Of a DNA stretch of 34,031 nucleotides, positions 1-7,439 are shown piece by piece. Under the pieces are notes generated by a model. It had not been told where the DNA came from. It searched no databases and saw only the letters and a program-made list of their open reading frames with translations. The DNA comes from CAYWMP01 sp964459445 (lineage in GTDB: Bacteria; Desulfobacterota; DSM-4660; Desulfatiglandales; HGW-15): positions 1 to 34,031 of the forward strand of contig CAYWMP010000047.1 in NCBI GenBank assembly GCA_964459445.1. The letters run 5' to 3'. The position numbers and the translations under genes were made by a program. Positions within the stretch are counted from its first letter, which is position 1. Every line of letters starts with the position of its first letter.

Positions 1-25
1 CATTTCTATCGATGGAGGTATTGAC

Positions 26-232
26 ATGCAAACTGTAACCGTATCGCCAAAATATCAAGTCGTTATACCAAAGGCAGTCCGGGAGGCATTACATCTTCGC
101 CCTGGTCAAAAAATGCAGGTTATAGAATATGACGGGCGGATCGAACTTATTCCAGAACGAAATATTAAAGACCTGCGTGGGTTTTTGAAAGGCATAAATA
201 CTGAGTTCGAACGAGAGGAAGATAGAGTATGA
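26..232 (+). CDS. AbrB/MazE-type antitoxin (VapB-like)
   Basis: This is a 68-residue swapped-hairpin AbrB/SpoVT-family protein. The N-terminal half (TVSPKYQVVIPKAVREALHL, about residues 4-23) is the classic strand-turn DNA-binding motif that reads 'K.QVVIPK.VR..L.L.PG'. The acidic C-terminal third (about residues 50-68) is the part that usually wraps the partner toxin. The start is supported by GGAGG about eight bases upstream. Its stop overlaps the next gene's ATG in an ATGA junction, so the two are translationally coupled as in VapBC operons. By family knowledge it neutralises the PIN toxin and represses its own promoter. The promoter lies off the left edge of the window. Length is normal for the family. 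Confidence 0.88.
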   Translation: MQTVTVSPKYQVVIPKAVREALHLRPGQKMQVIEYDGRIELIPERNIKDLRGFLKGINTEFEREEDRV

Positions 233-603
233 ATATTGTCGATTCTTCTGGTTGGCTTTCATATTTTGCGGATGAGCCGAATGCCAAACATTTCTTAGGC
301 CCTTTGAATGACACGGCTTCGCTTGTTGTACCAACGGTAACGATATATGAGGTCTTTAAGGTAGTTCTTCGAGAGTCCAGTGAGAATGAAGCATTACAAG
401 CAGCCGTTGCTATGCGAAAAGGAACGGTTGTGGACCTAACATCTTTACTGGCGATTGCGGCCTCAAAACTAAGTTTGGAACATAATCTTCCAATGGCTGA
501 CAGTATTATTCTCGCAACAGCAAAAGAATTCGCCGCTACCCTTTGGACTCAAGATTCAGATTTTAAGAATATAGGCGGTGTAAAGTATTTCCCCAAGAAG
601 TAA
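229..603 (+). CDS. PIN-domain ribonuclease toxin (VapC-like)
   Basis: A 124-residue PIN-domain protein, the expected toxin of the upstream AbrB-type antitoxin. The acidic residues that bind Mg2+/Mn2+ in PIN nucleases are all visible: Asp5 (IVDSSGW), Glu41 (TIYEVFK), Asp91 (MADSII) and Asp109/Asp111 (TQDSDF). The nuclease site therefore looks intact. VapC toxins cleave tRNA or rRNA when freed from their antitoxin; which RNA this one cuts cannot be told from the sequence. The ATG overlaps the antitoxin stop by four bases. No downstream terminator is evident in the roughly 100 bases before the RelE remnant on the other strand. Confidence 0.88.
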   Translation: MNIVDSSGWLSYFADEPNAKHFLGPLNDTASLVVPTVTIYEVFKVVLRESSENEALQAAVAMRKGTVVDLTSLLAIAASKLSLEHNLPMADSIILATAKEFAATLWTQDSDFKNIGGVKYFPKK

Positions 604-711
604 TCGGATGGCCAACCTATCATTGCACCAGACCGTTGTTTCGCTACGCTTAACACCGGCAGTGATCCGCAGCGTTATAAGACTAAAATAGAAATGAGGA
701 AGAATCGAGGC

Positions 712-979
712 CTAAGAAAGGCGGCGGTACACCACCTTACGATGTCCGATTTTGAGAATGATGATCAAGAGGATCTCATTTTTGGATTTCATAGATAATT
801 CGATAATCTCCAACTCTCAATCGATGAAATGGGTTGTTTCCCATCATCTTTGTTTTCGTTGAATCGGGAGGGCTTGTGGCCAGGTTTTCAATCTTTTTTG
901 CAATCCTTTTCTGAGCTGTTTTTGGAATGGCTTTGAGGGCCTTAGCCGCAGATTTGGTAAATTCTATACGGAAGGTCAC
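712..979 (-). pseudogene. RelE/ParE-family toxin with a one-base frameshift
   Basis: The open frame starting at 979 encodes 67 residues of a RelE-type mRNA interferase (MTFRIEFTKSAAKALK..., then GDYRIIYEI). It stops at a TGA ending at 776, directly after a run of five A on the coding strand (bases 777-781 on the plus strand). RelE proteins are usually 80-95 residues and end in a strand like 'L.V..IGHR..VYR'. That tail is present in the next frame: dropping one A from the run gives NEILLIIILKIGHRKVVYRR and a stop at 712-714, for about 88 residues in all. The gene is therefore complete apart from a single homopolymer base. It may be a natural inactivation, a consensus error, or less likely programmed slippage. 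Its ATG overlaps the antitoxin stop by four bases. Confidence 0.82.
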
Positions 980-1227
980 AGACCAAGCTCCTTTTTAAGC
1001 TCCTCCCAGGATACCGTTTCTTCCGTTTCGGCACGGACCTGCCTTGCGTCATCCACGTCCATGCGCTCCTCTATTTCCTGGAGCAGCTTCAGATCTTCGA
1101 CCGAGACCAATGCTGCCAGTGCCTCACCACGCCGTGTGAGGACAAATGCCTCTTTGCCGAAAGCGACCCTATTCACAATATTAGCCAGTTTTTTTCTGGC
1201 GTCCGCCGTGCTGATTTTTCTTAACAT
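976..1227 (-). CDS. Phd/YefM-family antitoxin
   Basis: An 83-residue antitoxin of the Phd/YefM type. The N-terminal part (MLRKISTADARKKLANIVNR, then EAFVLTRRGEALAALVSVED) is the dimeric DNA-binding fold. The acidic C-terminus (EERMDVDDARQVRAETEETV) is the toxin-binding tail. I chose the ATG at 1227 over the longer in-frame start at 1269 because it sits behind a near-perfect Shine-Dalgarno sequence (GGAGGTGAT at 1232-1240). Family members also start right at 'I(S/T)..DAR'. It overlaps the RelE start by four bases, so toxin and antitoxin are coupled. Regulation is probably autorepression through the TGTACA palindrome just upstream. Confidence 0.88.
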   Translation of the reverse strand: MLRKISTADARKKLANIVNRVAFGKEAFVLTRRGEALAALVSVEDLKLLQEIEERMDVDDARQVRAETEETVSWEELKKELGL

Positions 1228-1278
1228 CTTAATCACCTCCCATGGGACCGGAGAATCTATTCGTACCAAATGTAATTA

Positions 1279-1315
1279 TTGTACATAATGTACAAATTTT
1301 CACGGATTATGTCAC
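1279..1315 (-). promoter_or_regulatory. Promoter and palindromic operator of the Phd-RelE module
   Basis: A perfect 17-bp palindrome, TTGTACATAATGTACAA, occupies 1279-1295 and carries two TGTACA hexamers. Reading the minus strand, a promoter overlaps it: GTGACA as -35 at 1310-1315, a 17-base spacer, and TACATT as -10 at 1287-1292. A repressor bound to the palindrome would cover the -10 box. TGTACA hexamers are the recognised core of the YefM-YoeB operator in E. coli, from memory, so this fits autoregulation by the adjacent antitoxin. The palindrome is seen directly; the binding protein is inferred. Confidence 0.72.
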
Positions 1316-1403
1316 CGCAATAAATCACAAAAAAATCAATACTTTATAACAACGGGCTGGAGAAGGATGTTCGCTAATCGCACATATCAACCCTCCCGTT
1401 AAA

Positions 1404-3173
1404 CTAACGCACCAACCTGACTAATTTGACATCTGGCCTCAAACCTTTGAGTTCGGCTGTATCATTTTCGATATCCACCCCCATTCCTGCCACTACCTGA
1501 GAAACTCCCGGCAGATTGTAAAGTGCTTCGCTCATAACGATATCGCCGTGACTCTGACTTTCAATGCGGGCCGCAGTGTTGACAGTGGTGCCGAAATAAT
1601 CGAGTATCTCGTTCTGTGTAATCGCGATACACGATCCAGCATGCATCCCGATTTTCAGCACCAATTTCAATTCGCGCACTCCCGCCTGCATTTCAAAAGC
1701 TGCTTTGAGCGCTTTCACCGGATCAACGAATACCGCCATGATCGCATCACCGATCGTCTTTACAATACCCCCCTGATGCCCTTTGACAGCCTCACGCATA
1801 ACCTGAAAATGCCTGTTAACTTTGTCAAATGCAGGCGAATCGCCGAGATCGGTGTACATAGCGGTCGATCCTTCAAGATCAGTAAAAACAAAGGTCAAAT
1901 GCTTCACTGCCAGCTTTACATCCGGCGACAACAACTGTGCGGCAAACAGATCCCGAAAATCCTGCAGGCTGGTCAGGCGCACCGCTGTCAGCACATTGGT
2001 GCTGTAGACTGTCGATTGCAGCTGAAACAAGACCGGGACGGAAGCGGAATTCTCAATTGTAAGCCCTGTGACGTCTTGCCTCTTGTCGACAAAATACACA
2101 TCTCTTTCATCAATTTTTATTATCCGCGACGTCCCAGATTCCAATTCAAAACCACCCCGCAACTTCTGCGGCATCACCCAATAACCGACCCAACCCTTTG
2201 GCTGATTATCGATGGTGCGTCGCTCTCCCGGTTTAAGTCGCAGCTGCACCAGCACATGCGGCGTTTGTGCCGGAGAGCCGTAGCAATACTCCTTGGTGTC
2301 GACCTTCCGCAGTGCCGGATGCGGCGAAAATGTCGCCTCAAGAGCTTCATCAAAGTCTGCGCGCAAATCCAGTCGGCAGGTAGCACAGTGGTAACCTTCT
2401 GCAATGTTTTTGAGATCCCTTCTCGAGTCTGGCACACCGCGGCAGTTGGGACAAATTACATCCCAATGCAGATCGAACAGCGCCTCAGTCGAACCTGCCA
2501 GGAAGAAGCCTAAAATTTCAGTTTCATCCATTTCCAGTCTTTTGGCCACTGCCAACGGTCGTATTCTATGCAGATCCGCGTCGGGGGCATGTTCCAGCCA
2601 CTCACTCACCCCTTTAACCAGTTCAGGTTCGAAGTGAAAGCGTGCCAGGTTTTTCAACCGGCGGTCAAGGTATCTCCGATCCATTATTGAAAGTTTGTCG
2701 CCCAACTGGAAATCGAGAGGCTCATCAATGGGGACTTCTTCCGAGAGTAACCTAAGATAACCTTCTATCTTCTTTCCAATGATGAACTTCAAAAGCGGAA
2801 GGGCATAACGAAATATTCCGCGGGGGTGAACTTCGAGTGTATACCTGACTTCCGTGCCATCTTTGCTGGGATTCAATTCCTGACTCGAGACTAAATGATG
2901 AAAAGGACCTCCGGAGAAGCGGCGCTCTCGGCGAAACCACCGAGGATGTTCCCATTCGATTACCGGATCGGATTGTGTGGCTATAGGTATACCAAGAACT
3001 TTGATGCGAGCCGCAGGGACATTGAGGTCATCGGAATCCCGCTCCATCATCGTGGTAAGCGAGGGTAAACCGGACTTACGGTTGAATCGATCGGAATCTG
3101 TGACAGCACTCCAAATCCGTTCTGGAACGGCGTTTATGACGAGGCTTCGGGAGATGACGGCTGATTTTCCCAT
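1404..3173 (-). CDS. Class III adenylate/guanylate cyclase with START-like and zinc-ribbon regions
   Basis: A 589-residue soluble protein. About residues 1-150 look like an SRPBCC/START-type lipid- or ligand-binding domain (VINAVPERIWSAVTDSDRFN). About 155-420 resemble the DUF5939-type region and include a zinc-ribbon pattern, Cys241-x2-Cys244 and Cys263-x2-Cys266. The C-terminal cyclase domain starts near 422. It has both metal aspartates (FTDLEGST, Asp432; KTIGDAIMAVF, Asp476) and DYFGTTVNTAARI at 525-537 with the transition-state Asn and Arg, so it should be active. It most likely makes cAMP, controlled by the N-terminal sensor region. No transmembrane segment is visible. There is no strong ribosome-binding site before the chosen ATG. 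It is a single-gene unit, about 230 bases from the tRNA upstream. Confidence 0.85.
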   Translation of the reverse strand: MGKSAVISRSLVINAVPERIWSAVTDSDRFNRKSGLPSLTTMMERDSDDLNVPAARIKVLGIPIATQSDPVIEWEHPRWFRRERRFSGGPFHHLVSSQELNPSKDGTEVRYTLEVHPRGIFRYALPLLKFIIGKKIEGYLRLLSEEVPIDEPLDFQLGDKLSIMDRRYLDRRLKNLARFHFEPELVKGVSEWLEHAPDADLHRIRPLAVAKRLEMDETEILGFFLAGSTEALFDLHWDVICPNCRGVPDSRRDLKNIAEGYHCATCRLDLRADFDEALEATFSPHPALRKVDTKEYCYGSPAQTPHVLVQLRLKPGERRTIDNQPKGWVGYWVMPQKLRGGFELESGTSRIIKIDERDVYFVDKRQDVTGLTIENSASVPVLFQLQSTVYSTNVLTAVRLTSLQDFRDLFAAQLLSPDVKLAVKHLTFVFTDLEGSTAMYTDLGDSPAFDKVNRHFQVMREAVKGHQGGIVKTIGDAIMAVFVDPVKALKAAFEMQAGVRELKLVLKIGMHAGSCIAITQNEILDYFGTTVNTAARIESQSHGDIVMSEALYNLPGVSQVVAGMGVDIENDTAELKGLRPDVKLVRLVR

Positions 3174-3400
3174 AGCTAAATATAGGGCGCTTCGAGGAAC
3201 AAGGCAATCCTTGGCGAATCACGCGCCTATTCTAAAAAATGTACATAGGATTGACACAAGGGAAAAGAGGCAATGCGGGCATACTACAATCTAATAGAAA
3301 AAAGGCGTATCTACATCGGTTAGTTCGAAGAAATCGATGAGGAACAAGGCCGATCTGCATTAATCAGGCGTGTCAAATGCATGCCTTATGGTGTCTGGTC

Positions 3401-3476
3401 TGGAGCCACCGTGCGGAGTCGAACCGCAGACATCCTCATTACGAGTGAGGTGCTCTACCAACTGAGCTACGGTGGC
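3401..3476 (-). tRNA. tRNA-Thr (anticodon CGT)
   Basis: Read on the minus strand, this 76-base sequence folds as a standard tRNA. The acceptor stem GCCACCG pairs perfectly with CGGTGGC. The D-arm is GCTC AGTTGGTA GAGC, the anticodon stem CCTCA/TGAGG encloses loop CTCGTAA, and the T-arm carries GGTTCGACTCC. The anticodon is CGT, which reads the threonine codon ACG. The discriminator base is T and the CCA end is encoded in the DNA. No other tRNA is nearby. Confidence 0.96.
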
Positions 3477-3494
3477 CCAAATTCAAAGGTCTGG

Positions 3495-3523
3495 AATATA
3501 GATATTTTTTCTGGAATTGTCTA
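3495..3523 (-). promoter_or_regulatory. Sigma-70-type promoter of tRNA-Thr
   Basis: On the minus strand, TAGACA (3518-3523) and TATATT (3495-3500) are separated by exactly 17 bases and lie about 19 bases before the tRNA 5' end. They match the -35 and -10 consensus at five of six positions each. Placement and spacing are what is expected for a monocistronic tRNA gene. Confidence 0.7.
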
Positions 3524-3587
3524 CGGATATTTTTGATATCGTCCGTTTCCATCCCACTGAAGCAGAATTGGACCATCATACCTTATT

Positions 3588-4184
3588 TCAAGTGGATTTC
3601 TTAGAAGGGTACAGCCTTTCATATTTCCCTTTACCCGTCCTAATCGCCACAGATTCGATGCGCCACCTTCCTCGACTTTTCTGGAGCCTGAAAAAGATGT
3701 CACCCCGGCCTGCGCTGCCCTGGGCCCGTATGGTGAGGGTGGCTGTTTTTCTTCTATTGACGACTCTAACCTCCTGGTTGATGACCCTATAACCGACGTC
3801 CTTTCCCATCATTTGGTGGAAACGGGTCTCATTTTCTTTGAGGTATGATTCACAGACTTCATACATCTGATACCCTCTGAAGAGTTTTGTCACAGTCCCA
3901 ACTGGATCTTTGACAAGCTTCTGAAGAACCGTTTCCGATTGCCTGAGAATAAAATAACCGCCAATCAGAAAGGCAACGAGGATAACGGCCGCGACAATCA
4001 GAATAAGGGCATCTCGGTGTTTTGAATAGGGAGGCGCCATTGAAGCAACGGTTGCTTGTTCAAAACGACTTATTGCGGCATCATTCGCGGCCTTTTCAGA
4101 CGCCTCAAACATAGGCTTCTCCGGACCTTGAGTTTCGGGCCCACCTAACCTTGGAGAGGATTTTGAGTCATGATCATCGCCCAT
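3588..4184 (-). CDS. Single-pass membrane protein with Coa1-like domain
   Basis: A 198-residue protein. Residues 1-58 are hydrophilic and probably cytoplasmic, 59-80 form one strong transmembrane helix (ILIVAAVILVAFLIGGYFIL), and about 95-190 form an extracytoplasmic alpha/beta domain. That domain (VCESYLKENETRFHQMMGKD, then TATLTIRAQGSAGRGDIFFR, then RWRIESVAI) resembles the Coa1/Tim21-like fold named after cytochrome c oxidase assembly factor 1. The resemblance rests on pattern only: a helix, paired strands, a 'G..G...' strand and a final W-containing strand. No oxidase genes are in the window, so an oxidase role is not supported. The start follows GAGGTAAAAGAG. Treat it as a membrane-anchored protein of unknown function. 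Confidence 0.55.
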   Translation of the reverse strand: MGDDHDSKSSPRLGGPETQGPEKPMFEASEKAANDAAISRFEQATVASMAPPYSKHRDALILIVAAVILVAFLIGGYFILRQSETVLQKLVKDPVGTVTKLFRGYQMYEVCESYLKENETRFHQMMGKDVGYRVINQEVRVVNRRKTATLTIRAQGSAGRGDIFFRLQKSRGRWRIESVAIRTGKGKYERLYPSKKST

Positions 4185-4407
4185 CTCTTTTACCTCGTCC
4201 TGTTATTGTGTCTTGATACTGTCTGATTTTCAGTAGAATTCTATCACTACCATTGCAAAAATTCCCATTTTTCGCCAATAAAAAAGCAGACAAAGAAGAG
4301 AAGCGATTTGGGCGGGCACAGTTGCCGTGACTTTTCCTATTTGCCAAGCCCTTAATTGACAAAGGAAGTCTAAGGGTTATAGATTAAGTGGTTATTTTGT
4401 CTTAAGA

Positions 4408-4513
4408 GTAACAGCTCAGCCACAAAGACACGCAGACTCAAACAAGGATACGGTATTAAAGAAAATTAGATCATAATCTTGGTGGCTTAGTGCCTTAGTG
4501 GCCAAAGTGTTAC
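4408..4513. mobile_element. 106-bp MITE-like inverted-repeat element (copy A)
   Basis: The gap from 4185 to 4531 holds no gene but contains this element. It begins GTAACAGCTCAGCCAC and ends GTGGCCAAAGTGTTAC, imperfect terminal inverted repeats of about 24 bases with 17 matches and perfect GTAACA/TGTTAC tips. A second, disrupted copy lies at 31630-31892. It has no coding capacity, so a non-autonomous element or a dispersed palindrome is the reasonable reading. It ends 18 bases before the TTG start of the following gene. Confidence 0.6.
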
Positions 4514-4531
4514 TTTTGAAGGTACCTTGAT

Positions 4532-5272
4532 TTGCCTAAGAAAAATCAGCACAAGGTCGAAAATCTCAGCCGTCTTTTGGTCTATATTCTCGGGCACAGA
4601 CCCGATGAATTTGGTCTTGTTCCTGACCCGCAAGGCTTCATCGCTTTTAAGGAACTCCTTTGGGCTCTGCACGAAGAGCCAGGCTGGGGATACGTGAGGC
4701 AGGGACACATTAACGAAGTCCTATTAGGCAAGGACCGAACCCTCTTTCAGACAGAGGATAACCGGATTCGAACAATGGACCGCCGCTGGCACCTGGACAT
4801 GGAGATGCCCTCTCCTTCAATTCCTACGATTCTCTTTATAGCCGTTAGAAGAAGAGCGCACGCCCACATATTTGAAAAAGGATTGCGTTCAACCCAGACA
4901 GGCCTGATCACCCTCACGCCTGATAGGGACATGGCCTTGAGAATCGGACAACGACGCGATCAAAATCCGGTCATGTTGGAAGTCTCTGCCCGATCTGCCG
5001 AAGAAAAGGGCCTCTTCTTTTGTGCCTTTGGTGACCTTTATCTGGCTAGGGATGTACCTCCCAAATTCATCCAAGGTCCACCCTTGCCCAAAGAGCCCGC
5101 AAAATCCTTAGCCAGGCCAAAGACGGAACCGGTCGAGAAGCAGGTCGCGCTTGGTGCCGGCACTTTTTTACTTGATCCTAACAGGGATCCGGATTTATCC
5201 AGACGTGCCAAAGGAAAGAAACGGAAGAGTTGGAAAGAAGAGGCAAGGAAACAAAGAAAGCGAAAGAGGTGA
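4532..5272 (+). CDS. Divergent Tpt1/KptA-family RNA 2'-phosphotransferase-like protein
   Basis: A 246-residue protein whose first 180 residues align by eye with Tpt1/KptA. There is an N-terminal winged-helix part (LSRLLVYILGHRPDEFGLVP, residues 12-31). A C-terminal ADP-ribosyltransferase-like part follows (HAHIFEKGLRSTQTGLITLT at 110-129, PVMLEVSARSAEEKGLFF at 146-163, YLARDVPPKFI at 170-180). Canonical members use NAD+ to remove a splice-junction 2'-phosphate. Here the 'LRH' signature reads LGH (Gly21) and the NAD-binding 'HGT' is replaced by IAV near 103-105. Chemistry may therefore differ or be lost. Residues 181-246 are a basic tail not typical of the family. The TTG is the only in-frame start after a TGA, behind GAAGG. 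Its stop is two bases before the next ATG. Confidence 0.72.
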   Translation: MPKKNQHKVENLSRLLVYILGHRPDEFGLVPDPQGFIAFKELLWALHEEPGWGYVRQGHINEVLLGKDRTLFQTEDNRIRTMDRRWHLDMEMPSPSIPTILFIAVRRRAHAHIFEKGLRSTQTGLITLTPDRDMALRIGQRRDQNPVMLEVSARSAEEKGLFFCAFGDLYLARDVPPKFIQGPPLPKEPAKSLARPKTEPVEKQVALGAGTFLLDPNRDPDLSRRAKGKKRKSWKEEARKQRKRKR

Positions 5273-5274
5273 TC

Positions 5275-7321
5275 ATGACCGATAATAACCAATTCTCAAA
5301 CTTCTTCTACCCCAGAAATATCGCGGTCGTCGGCGTCTCCCCGGGACAGAACAATCTCGGCAAGGTCATTGTGATGAACTGCCTGAGGTTCGGGTTTCAA
5401 GGAGAAATACTCTCCGTAGGGGCCAGGGAGGGTGTTGTATTTGGACAGCAGATACACCATTCCCTGGAAGACATTGATCGGGAAATCGATGTGGCTATTA
5501 TCCTGACCCCCGCCAAGACCATACCCGGGATTCTTGAACAATGCGGCCGCAAAGGGATTAAATGGGTGGTCGTAGAGTCAAGCGGCTTTTCTGAAATGGG
5601 TGAAGAAGGCAAAGCTATCGAACAGACCTGTCTTGAAATCGCCCAACGATTCGATATTCGATTCATTGGGCCCAACGGCATAGGCGTCATCAACATGGAG
5701 GTTGGCCTTGTCATGCCCTTTGTTCCGCTTCAGGGTGATATCCGTCCCGGATCCGTCTCCATCCTTGCCCAAAGCGGCGGCGTTGGATTGAGTTATCTGG
5801 GATTCTTGGCCGAAGAGAACATCGGCATCAACAAGTTCGTTTCCATGGGCAATAAGCTGAACGTGAATGAAAATGACCTTCTGGAATTCTATGTTCAGGA
5901 CGAGGGCACCAAGATTATCCTTATTTATCTTGAGGGTTTTAAAAACGGTAGACGCTTTCTTGAAATCGCTTCAAAATCCAAAAAGCCTATATTGGTCCAC
6001 AAATCGAACCGTTTTAAGGCCAGTGCGCAGATCGCCCATTCCCATACTGCTGCACTTTTCGCTGATGACACCTTGGTTAATTCCGCCCTTGAACAGGCCG
6101 GTTGTGTGCGCGTCAATACCATGGACGACGCGATGGATTATACAAAATCACTCACCCTTCCACCCTTGAAGGGAAACCGTCTGGCCGTCGTCTCCCGCTC
6201 GGGCGGGCACGCGGTCATCGCTGCCGATGCCTGCGCCCACTACGGTTTTGATCTTCCCTCTTTCCCTAAGGAATTCCTGAAAAAAATTGAGGCGCGCCTC
6301 AGGGCCCATGTCATACGATTACAAAACCCGTTGGATCTCGGGGATCTCTTTGATTTGGAATTTTATGAATACATCGTTGATCAGTTGCTAAAAAGAAAGG
6401 ATGTGGATGGCGTGCTTTTGGGTCATGGATACAACCCTAAGGGACCCGAACAAGCGGCCTCCAGAAGCCTGATTAAGAAGGTGGCCCAATTGGTTGAGCG
6501 TTACCAAAAACCCGTTGCAATGTTTATCTTTACTGAATCAGCGGAATTGGATCATCTCAGGAGGCAAACAAACATCCCGGTCTTCTCAGCACCTGAAAAC
6601 GCAATGCGGGCCTTTTATCTTTCCCACAAGTGGGCATCAAGAACACCCGTGACACCGGATTTGCAACCCGCTCAAGATATCGACACGCGGGCTGCGGGGG
6701 AAATCCTGACAGGGGCCGAAGGACGCGGTCATCTCTTTTTAGGAGAAGCCAATGATTTGCTAAGGACCTATGGATTCAAGGTTCCTGATTATGCTTTGGC
6801 AAGGTCCCAGGATGGTGCGCTTAGGTTATGGCGCGACATCCAAGCGCCCGTTGTCATGAAAATCAACAAACCCCACTTCTCCCATAAATCCGATGCCGGG
6901 GCGGTCAGGCTGGATATCAATTCCGAGGAAGGTGTCAAAGCTGTTTTCAATGATTTCAAAGCCCTTACGGGAACCGATGATCTCGAAGTCCTGATTCAAA
7001 GGATGGTGAGCAACGGGCGTGAGGTGATCCTGGGTGGAAAGCAGGATCCGGTTTTTGGCCCTGTAATCCTATTCGGCCTCGGTGGCATCTTTGTGGAAGC
7101 CCTGGAGGATGTTGTCTGGCGTGTCGCGCCTATCGATCTTAACGAAGCCGGCCGGATGATTCATGAAATCAGAGGACACAAGATCCTCTCCGGGATGCGG
7201 GGTGAACGACCCTGGGATGTCGATGGAATTGCCGATGCCTTGGTAAGACTCTCCCAATTACTGAACGACTTTTCGACGATCAAGGAAATCGACATCAATC
7301 CCGTCATGGTTGGGAGCAAGG
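5275..7321 (+). CDS. Acyl-CoA synthetase, NDP-forming (fused alpha-beta), 3' end in gap
   Basis: This encodes at least 682 residues of an ADP-forming acetate/acyl-CoA ligase: acyl-CoA + ADP + Pi to acid + CoA + ATP. It starts with a CoA-binding Rossmann domain (FYPRNIAVVGVSPGQNNLGK, residues 11-30). A succinyl-CoA-ligase-like domain follows, with the phospho-acceptor His257 in IAHSHTAALF. From about residue 500 there is an ATP-grasp beta domain (VVMKINKPHFSHKSDAGAV; FGLGGIFVEALEDVVWRVAP). Family members end about 15-25 residues after the last visible motif (EIDINPVMV), so little is missing. The first bases after the gap (CGT TCA GGA GAA TAA) could be its end, if nothing else is lost. ATG at 5275 follows AGAGGTG and is coupled to the upstream gene; a longer in-frame TTG start inside that gene is unlikely. 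Confidence 0.9.
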
Positions 7322-7421
7322 NNNNNNNNNNNNNNNNNNNNNNNNNNNNNNNNNNNNNNNNNNNNNNNNNNNNNNNNNNNNNNNNNNNNNNNNNNNNNNN
7401 NNNNNNNNNNNNNNNNNNNNN
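7322..7421. other. Assembly gap (100 N)
   Basis: Exactly 100 unknown bases, the conventional placeholder for a scaffold join of unknown size. It interrupts the end of the acyl-CoA synthetase gene. The reading frame across it has no meaning, and a small gene between synthetase and pncB cannot be excluded. Confidence 0.99.
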
Positions 7422-7439
7422 CGTTCAGGAGAATAAGCG

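Noticed and set aside
604..711. Region between the two toxin-antitoxin modules considered as an integron attC site
   Set aside because: No paired core sites or convincing folded attC structure, and no integrase in view.
1548..2513. Long (321-codon) plus-strand frame opposite the cyclase gene
   Set aside because: The minus-strand product has intact cyclase motifs; this one is rich in Cys, His and Arg with no family features, as expected of an antisense shadow.
3277..3400. A protein-like plus-strand frame (RAYYNLIEKRRIYIG, stop, FEEIDEEQGRSALIRRVK) before the tRNA
   Set aside because: It is broken by an in-frame TAG, has no start or ribosome-binding site, and runs into the tRNA. It might be a decayed gene but cannot be supported.
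4185..4362. 62-codon minus-strand frame upstream of the Coa1-like gene
   Set aside because: It overlaps the start region of the Coa1-like gene, has no family pattern and no clear ribosome-binding site.
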